A stretch of DNA of 64,000 bases from Talpa occidentalis (Eukaryota; Chordata; Mammalia; Eulipotyphla; Talpidae), in NCBI RefSeq assembly GCF_014898055.3, contig NW_023604295.1, forward strand, positions 95,867,591 to 95,931,590, given 5' to 3'. Under the pieces are notes generated by a model, which saw only the letters and a list, made by a program, of their open reading frames with translations, searched no databases and was not told where the DNA came from. Shown here piece by piece: positions 57,055-64,000 of the stretch. The position numbers were made by a program, and so were the translations under genes. Positions within the stretch are counted from its first letter, which is position 1. The number at the start of each line of letters is the position of its first letter.

Positions 57055-57265
57055 GTGGCCTAATGATTACGTGCATTTTCCAACACCACTTGAGAAAACT
57101 GAATCCTGGCTCTAGCAAATCCTAGCGGTGTGACTTCAGCGGGTTACTTAACCTTTCTGAGACTTAGTTTCATTATCTGGAAACAGAGATAATAAATGTG
57201 GATTCTTGCATAAGTTTGAGAGAATTAAATGCCAAATAGTGCCTGACACAAAGAAGTCATCAAAA
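57055..57265 (+). repeat. MIR relic
   Basis: 'cctggctctagcaaatccta', 'gggttacttaacctttctga', 'gacttagtttcattatctgg' and 'agtgcctgacacaaagaag' in full MIR order. Confidence 0.8.
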
Positions 57266-57478
57266 AGCACAGCTTTTAAATGATGACTAGCAATATAAAA
57301 ATCTGATCCAAAATTATGCTTTTCTAATATGTAGACTGGAGGCAGGAGAGATTGAAAGGATGTAGAAGAAGGTGGCTTCCTGTGTACAGTGCCCTCTGGG
57401 CACTGAGCAACAAATTCAGGGTTTCATATGACCTTGGAAAGCCACTGAGTCTGCTGGAACTTGAAGACAGGTAGATCA

Positions 57479-57484
<6 letters not shown>

Positions 57485-57510
<26 letters not shown>

Positions 57511-57770
57511 AAGATTTATTTATTTATTTATTTATATAAGCACTGGGGTACAGTCAGAAGCACAGGAGGGTGAGAGAATTCACCAGAGCCAGAGCGGAGA
57601 GCAGAACGGGCAGATTGACGAAAGACACCGCTGAGGGAGCAGCGGGCGGCAGGAGAGGTCTGCGCCCCATGCGGGATCCTCGCTGGGCAGCCGGGGATTG
57701 AACCAGCGCTGCAGAGGCCGCGGGCAGCTTCGCAACCCAGCACTCAACCGCTGTACCACCAGAGAGGCCC
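57485..57770 (-). mobile_element. tRNA-derived SINE with target duplication
   Basis: Reverse GC-rich copy with a long (TTTA)n tail. TAGATCAGATTTATT occurs at both edges (about 57470-57484 and 57771-57785). Confidence 0.92.
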
Positions 57771-58778
57771 TAGATCAGATTTATTAAGTGATATGCAGGA
57801 TCTCTAATAATAAACTACTGCAGCTAAATGGTTTACACTATCCTGCCATAAAAAAGTAGACTAAGCGCTGTCATGTGGAAGGAGGAAATATTTCATTTTA
57901 AAAGAAACATCAACTTTCTGATAGGAATAAACATCAAAGGAGTTTTTTTAGACTAATTTTGTAACCTAGAGAAAAGAAAAAATGTTCTTTATCCAGGTCC
58001 ATTACAGTTTTCATCATGTAGTTTAAAACATTATTGATGGTGTTAATGGTCTTAAATTTCAAAATGCTCTGATGTGACACACTTGAAACACAACAACAAA
58101 AAAAGTTTAGGCTAAATGATTAATAATAGAGTATCCTTGGTTTGCTTCTCTAAGGATTTTTAATTTGAAAATAGATCCTAGGATAAGAAAAATATTCCTA
58201 GTAAGAACATGATCTTCCTTTACAATACACAATTCTGTGCATGCTCCAATAGCACACCTCTTTGAGGATCAGAAATTATGAGTAATACAATTGATATTAT
58301 ATGGCTTAAAAACAAGATACTTTGAGCAGTGGAAGATCTGAAGTAAAAAATATCTTAGCATTAGCAAACCCAATTTATTTTTCAGCTCCTGATTGAAGAT
58401 TTTGCGTTTTTCCTTTAGTACAAGCCCTCGACTGAAAGGAAGAATACAAGGAGCTTTCTTTCCAACAATAGCTGGCCACACTTCATTTTAATAATTTGAA
58501 GACATCAAGGATGTTTTGTTGGCTAAAATTTGTTTAATACTAAACAGAGAAAAGAGATGGAGCTGGATAAATTTTACACTATTGTTTCAACTTAGTCACA
58601 GAACTTCCCCACAAAAATTTAGTTTACAAGCACTTTGTCTTTATTATTGAAATACTGGATATTGAGACCAATGGGTGGTTCTGTCAATATATTTCAATAG
58701 CGTCCTAGAGACCATTGAGGTTTTCTGAGTGAAATTAGAAAAGAATGCTATCCTGGATATTTTAAGAGATGTAAGTAT
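57771..58778. other. Unassigned AT-rich DNA
   Basis: No gene or named repeat. Confidence 0.4.
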
Positions 58779-58792
58779 AAAAATCATACAGG

Positions 58793-59143
58793 ATCAAGAA
58801 GATGTGGTACATATATACCATGGAATATTACTCAGCATTCAAAAAAGATAAACACATGCAATTTGCAGCAACATGGATGGAGCTGGAAGGGATCATGCTC
58901 AGTGAAATAAGCCAGAAAGAAAAAGAAAAATACCGGATGGTCTCACTCATAGCAGGAATCTAGAAAACTTAAATAAGGGACCAGGAAAATGAATAACTAT
59001 AAGAATGTGAAAATCAAGATCAACAAAAAACTATGAACCAGAGACACTTTTTGGGGGGTGGGGGGCGGGAGGGGAGGGATTGGGGTCAGAATGGGGGGGT
59101 TGCAATTATATGGGGAATATAAAAATAAAATTTATTATTTAAA
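58793..59143 (+). mobile_element. Young 5'-truncated L1 insertion
   Basis: End of ORF2 and 3' UTR, with a G-rich tract at 59051-59097 and tail 'aaaaataaaatttattattt'. Exact target duplication AAAAATCATACAGG at 58779-58792 and 59144-59157. Confidence 0.93.
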
Positions 59144-59189
59144 AAAAATCATACAGGGGGTAAAGCTCACCATTTTATTATACCCTTTT

Positions 59190-60850
59190 GAGATTTCTTT
59201 CTCTTATGAAAAATCTCAGACATACGTACAAGTAGAGAGAATAATAAAATGAGCTTCTACATATATGTTCATCACCCAATTTTATTATCAACATTATCAT
59301 CATTTTGCCAATTTTCTTTCATTTTTATCTACTCTTTCATCTACCTTAACTTCAGAGGATGTTTATTGATATCCACTATTTTAAAACAATATTTTAAGTT
59401 ATCAAATTGTCTGCTATGTAAATGTGCGGTATTTGTTTTTATTATTCTGACTTCTTTGCTACACATAATTTTCTCAAAAATGACTGTATTTCATCCTTTT
59501 TTATAGCTGTGGAATACTCCATGGTGTCCAGTTGTTTGATGATGGGCATTTAGGCTGCTTCCATGTCTTAGTTATTATAAATAATGCTGCTATGAAAATT
59601 GTGGAACATATGGATTTTTCTGTTGATGGTTTCATAACTTTGAATATGTGCCCAAGATGGGGATTGGGGGGTCATTTGGAATTTTATCCCACCTTTTTTT
59701 AACACAAATCCAGATTGCTTTCTATATGGTTGCATAAGTTTACCTTCCCCCCAGCAAGCAGTGTACTAGGGTTCATTTTTTCCATATCCCCCCCACACTT
59801 GTTGAAGCTCTTTTTAATATGTGCCATTCTCATGAATATGAGTATCTCATTGTGGTTTTAACCTGCATCTCCTTTATTCGAAGCAAAAATGAATATTTTC
59901 TCATTACAACTTTTGACCCTCTGGATATGATGTTTGGTGAATTGTCTGTTTATATTTGCTACCCATTTATTAATTGGGTCCTTTATTTTTCAATTCATTG
60001 AATTGTATGAATTGTTTATATATTTTGGATATTAATCTCTTATCAGTTACACATTGTATATTTTTTTCCAGTTCAATAGGGTCACTTTTTAATCATCTTG
60101 TATTTTCTTTCTTTGTATAGAAGCTTTTTGACTTGAGGTAATCCCAATTGTTTATTTCTGTTTTTAATTCCCTTGCCATAGGGATTGTATCATTTATTGC
60201 TTCTAGTAACCTTTTTAATAATAATAATTTATAGGACATTTTTTTTTTTAAAGATTTATTTATTCATTTATACAAGCACTGGGTATAGTCAGAAGCATGG
60301 GAGGGTGAGAGAATTCACTAGAGCCAGAGCGGGAATGGAACAGGCAGACCGACGAAATACACTGCCGAGGGGAGCAGCGGGCGCGGCAGGAGAGGTCTGC
60401 GCGCCATGTGGGAACCCTCACTGGGGGCCGGGGATCCAACGGGCGCTGCAGAGGCTGCGGGCAGCTTTGCAGCCCAGAGCTCAACCGCTGTGCCACCAGG
60501 GGAGGCCCTCTAGTAAACTTTTAAAGGTATCTTTAAGCTTTGCTATATACATCACCTGCAAATAGTGATAGTTTCACTTTTTTCTGACTTGGGATCCCTG
60601 TATTTCCTGTTTTTGTCTGATAGCTCTGGCCAAAACCACTAATATTAAGTTAAATATGAATGATAAGAGTGGGCATCTTCGTCTCATTCCTGATCTTAAG
60701 GGGAGAGCTTTCAGTCCTTCAACATTGAGCATTGGCTATTGGCTCGTGATATATGACAAGCTTTATTGTACTGAAGGAATTTCCTTCTAGTCCCATCTTG
60801 TTTACAGGTTTTAATCATAAAAGGATCCTGAATTTTATCAAATGATATTG
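59190..60850 (-). mobile_element. Old L1 ORF2 region
   Basis: Reverse strand of an old L1, split by the SINE at 60238-60508. It shows 'tagctgtggaatactccatg', 'gaatatgagtatctcattgtgg', 'tttatatattttggatatta' and 'agtgggcatcttcgtctcat'. The first 300 bp may belong to a separate old LINE. Many frame breaks. Confidence 0.75.
60238..60508 (-). mobile_element. tRNA-derived SINE in the old L1
   Basis: Reverse GC-rich copy. 'ttctagtaaccttttta' before it and 'ctctagtaaacttttaa' after it are the target duplication. The AT-rich interval between the left copy and the poly(T) belongs to its tail. Confidence 0.88.
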
Positions 60851-61431
60851 AATTATAACCTCCCCTGTGAGGAGATCCAGGTGATTTGACTTGCTTCTGG
60901 CTGATGGAGGCTCCAGCTATTATACACTGAAAGCCTCAGGCTCGAGCCAGTAATCCTTACTCTGTAGCCCACCCTTGCAACACTCCAACTATGCACCCTC
61001 CATCCTGGCTGTCAACTCATGCATCCCCTTATCCAGTACAGTGCCAGGTCCCAGGGGTCCTGATGTCCTGAGTCAACAGCTGGAAAGGACCATGCACAGC
61101 AGCCGCCCCCTGCTGTGTGGTTACACTACCCATTTATCACTACAAGCAAAGTTCACATAAAGCTTTCCCTACCCCTTTTCACCAGGCTGTTGCTCCTAGT
61201 GTGTGCTGTGATTGTCTGTTTCTCCCTCAGGAGTTTTTTTTTTCCTCTTTGTTTTACTACCATATAGTTGTATCTGGAAGGGTTGAGTCTGGCATCTTCA
61301 CTCTGCCACCATATTCCCGGACTCCCTATTGTAGTATTTTAAAGAAAATCCCATGTTATTGCATCTATAATTACTTTGGCATTACAAATATTCATAGATA
61401 CACATACATACATGCACATTTATATTTTATT
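60851..61431. other. Possible LTR remnant, not identified
   Basis: GC-richer 60880-61230, then 'gagtctggcatcttcactctgcc', which resembles L1 internal sequence. No clear ends or genes. Confidence 0.3.
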
Positions 61432-61704
61432 TAAAAAAAATTTTAAAGATATATTTATTTATACAAACACTGGCGTGCAGGCCAGAGGCGCAGGAGGGTG
61501 AGAGAATTCACCAGAGACAGAGTAGGGAGCAGAACAGGCAGAAGGACTGAAATGCACTGCTGAGGGGAGCAGCAGGTAAGACAGGAGAGGTCTGCCACGC
61601 CATGTGGGAATCTCCCTGGCTGGCCGGGAATTGAACCGGTGCTGCAGAGGCTGTGGACAGCTTCACAGCACTGTGCTCAACCTGCTGCGACACCGGGGAG
61701 GCCC
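61432..61704 (-). mobile_element. tRNA-derived SINE
   Basis: Reverse copy. CACATTTATATTTTATTTA to the left and CACTTTTATATTTTATATA to the right are a diverged target duplication. Confidence 0.88.
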
Positions 61705-61837
61705 CACTTTTATATTTTATATAATATAAACAAATGGGTTAGTGAGGCAGCGAGATTAGCTGTAGCAGAATGTTGCTCCCATCCCTTGGGTTGGAGGGAC
61801 AGAGGGAGAAGGAGGTGTATGGTCAGGCAGAGCCATT

Positions 61838-62735
61838 ATGTTGTCATGATGGGGCCTGTAGTTGGTTGAGTGTTATGTTCAAGTCCTAAACCCCAGTGCC
61901 TGTAAGGTGAACTTATTTTGATATAAGGACTTTGCAGACATAATCAAGTTAAGATGAGGTCATACTCCACTGGGGTGGACCCTAAATCCAATGATAAAGA
62001 CTGGTGTGTCTTTTTTTTTAAGATTTATTTATTTATTTATACATACAAGAGTTAGGGTGCAGGCCAGAGATTCAGGGGATGAAAGGATTTGCCAGAGACA
62101 GAGTCAGGGGCAGGACAGATGGATCTACTGAAATACATTGCTGAGGGGCACAGTGAGCGAGACAGGAGAGGTCTGCTGCACCATGTGGGTCACCTCTCTG
62201 ATGGGGGATCGAACTCATGTTTCAGTGGCTACTGATAGCTTCATAGTGCTGAGACTTAACCCCTTGCACCACCAGGGAGGCCCAAGACTGGCGTGTCTTT
62301 ATGAGAAAAAGGAGAGATTTGAATGCAGAGATACGGAAGACACAGAAAGCAGGTGATGTGAAGATGGAAATGGAGATTGCGGTGAGGCATCCAGCAACCA
62401 GGGAATATCAAGGATTCTCACAACCAACACCCCAGTGGTTGGGAGAGAGACATGAAACAGACGCTCCCTCAGAGCCTACAGAAGTAACAACTCTGCTGTC
62501 ACCTTGACTTTGGACTTCTGGCTGCCTGAACTGTGAAAGAATATGTCACAGTTTTAAGTCACCTAGCTTGTGGTCAGGTGGAACCAGTATTGTGCCATGA
62601 TGGGGTCAATAGTTGGTTCAAGTCCTAAACCCCAGTACCTGTGATGTGACCTTATTTGGAAATAAGGACATTGCAGACATAATCAAGTTAAGATGAGGTC
62701 ATACTCCACTGGGGTGGACCCTAAATTTTGCCACA
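61838..62735 (+). mobile_element. Ancient MaLR-type LTR with local tandem duplication
   Basis: The first copy (61838 to about 62575, minus the SINE inside) has 'tcctaaaccccagtgcctgt', 'gtggaccctaaatccaatga', 'caccttgactttggacttct' and 'ctgcctgaactgtgaaagaa', typical of MLT/MST-like LTRs. The second (62577-62735) repeats its first part. A 56 bp stretch is identical between them (61932-61987 and 62671-62726). Confidence 0.65.
62015..62283 (-). mobile_element. tRNA-derived SINE in the LTR
   Basis: Reverse copy. AAGACTGGTGTGTCTTT before it and AAGACTGGCGTGTCTTT after it form a target duplication with one mismatch. Confidence 0.92.
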
Positions 62736-62904
62736 AAATATAATTTCAGACTTGTTTGGCAGTAGCTGGAGCAAGGGCAGGAGAAGTCATCTAGTGGGAG
62801 CTGAAGCATGGGAGAACTGCCAGATACCACACGCAGTGGAGGGGAGGAGTGTCCTGACCTCCTGTATCCATTGGCAGAAGCTCCCTAGAAACCAGAAGGC
62901 AAGT

Positions 62905-63280
62905 GCTATGGGCTGAATTGTGTCCCCTCTCCACCTCCACTCTCCAAATCCACATGTTGAAGCCCTAACCCCAGTGTTACAGTATTTGGAGATGGAGTGT
63001 TATAAGGTAATTAAGGTCAAGTGGAATCATAAGGGTGGGCCCTGAAAGGGTCAATGGCCGTATAAAAAGAGGACGCTCTCTTTCCCACTCCCTCCCCATG
63101 TGAGGACATAGCAAGAGGGTGGCCATCTCCAAGCCAGGAAGGAGCTCTCATCAGAGCCCCACCATGCTGAAATTGATATCACTCCCAGTCTCCAGAACTC
63201 TGAGAAAACAAATTTCTGTCATTTAAACTGCTCAGTCTATGATGTTTTGTGATGGCAGCCTGAGCCAACTTGTACTGTCA
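62905..63280 (+). mobile_element. Ancient MaLR-type LTR
   Basis: 'ggctgaattgtgtcccctct', 'atgttgaagccctaacccca', 'cataagggtgggccctgaaa', 'ccatgtgaggacatagcaag', 'ctccagaactctgagaaaac' and 'tttaaactgctcagtctatg' occur in order, near full length. Confidence 0.75.
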
Positions 63281-63511
63281 GGGATGCAGGGAAGTGAGTG
63301 CCCTGCGTTACAACACAGAGGGCAAAGTCAGAGGAAATATCTGAAAACAAATAGCATAACCATCAGACCATTTTCACCCTAACACAATTACCAATAATTC
63401 CTTAGTATTATCTAATACCCAGAAATAAACTTTCATGTGATAAGCCTTGAGATTTAAGCACTTCTTTAATACCCCATCCAGTTTAGCTTATCTTAAAATT
63501 GTTTATTAGTT

Positions 63512-63818
63512 GGGCCTCCCCAGTGGCGCAGCGGTTGAGCGCTGGGTTGTGAAGCTGCCCGCAGCCTCTGCAGCACCGGTTTGATCCCGGGCTGCTCCCC
63601 GGCCACTGGAGGAGGGTCCCACATGGCGCGCAGACCTCTCCTGCCGCCCGCTGCTCCCCTCAGCAGTGTACTTCGGTCCTTCTGCCTGCTCTGCTCCCCG
63701 CTCTGGCTCTGGTGAATTCTCTCACCCTCCCACACTTCTGACTGTACCCAGTGCATGTATAAACAAAACAAACAAACAAGTAAATAAATAAATAAAACAT
63801 GCCTCTATTTAAAAAAAA
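63512..63818 (+). mobile_element. Young tRNA-derived SINE with insertion and 3' extension
   Basis: Forward GC-rich copy with both subfamily marks (CTGCTCCCCGG after the B box; AAAACATGCCTCTATTT before poly(A)). AAAATTGTTTATTAG at 63495-63509 recurs right after the tail (about 63816-63830). Confidence 0.93.
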
Positions 63819-63830
63819 ATTGTTTATTAG

Positions 63831-64000
63831 CGTGTTATATATTACTACTTGCTCATTGCCCAGTGTTATCCCCAAACACTTATGCATGCATTCATTTATT
63901 CAGAATACTGAATGAGCACCTGCTTGCTTTCTTCCTCACTTGGGGTCTAGATTGTGTTTTGCATTGAGTTGAGGTTGTGGCCACAGTGGGGAGCTAAGCA
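63831..64000. other. Unassigned edge
   Basis: 'catgcattcatttattcaga' and 'actgaatgagcacctgct' hint at a MIR or similar repeat continuing beyond the window. Confidence 0.35.

Overview
This window is nuclear DNA of a placental mammal. It holds one protein-coding gene, GRK7 (cone-type G-protein-coupled receptor kinase 7, an opsin kinase). The gene lies on the minus strand in four exons: exon 1 at 53950-54561, exon 2 at 52202-52639, exon 3 at 29545-29819, and exon 4 from 21783 leftwards. Introns 1, 2 and 3 are about 1.3, 22.4 and 7.8 kb. All six splice junctions are canonical GT-AG, and exons 1-3 are fully open. The last exon lacks one base relative to the human reading frame at codon 525. This removes the usual C-terminus and its CLLL prenylation box and replaces them with an unrelated tail. 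The ancestral box and stop codon are still intact in the neighbouring frame. No other gene was found; the ORFs elsewhere are repeat or chance ORFs.

Everything else is intergenic or intronic and crowded with transposons. The main family is a tRNA-derived SINE of about 270 bp. Its head carries an A box (TGGCGCAGCGG-like) and a B box (GGTTCGATCCC-like), the body is CT-rich, and the tail is (AAATA)n-AATCTTTAAAA. I count 25 copies, 16 reversed and 9 forward, several with clear target-site duplications. With the L1 3' ends, MIR, L2, MER5, MER20 and Tigger relics, this points to a laurasiatherian (carnivore/pangolin/bat-like rather than primate, rodent, horse, pig or ruminant). I cannot name the species from memory of the SINE.

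Layout. 0-21 kb is the 3' flank of GRK7: solo class-I-type LTRs, one inserted in an older relative, many SINEs and two long microsatellites. 21.4-54.6 kb is GRK7. Its large intron 2 has a 12.7 kb stretch without SINEs (31.9-44.6 kb), which contains a CpG-enriched patch at 36.0-37.6 kb. It then has a Tigger/pogo DNA transposon (45.4-49.3 kb) that was opened by an L1, itself opened by a SINE, plus a second SINE. 54.6-64 kb is the 5' flank: a G-quadruplex-prone run about 0.7 kb upstream of the start codon, AT-rich DNA, L1 fragments, and a local tandem duplication of an ancient LTR.

I see no unknown multi-gene system. The observations most worth following are the altered GRK7 C-terminus, the loss of its Ser36 phosphosite, and the nested transposon record.
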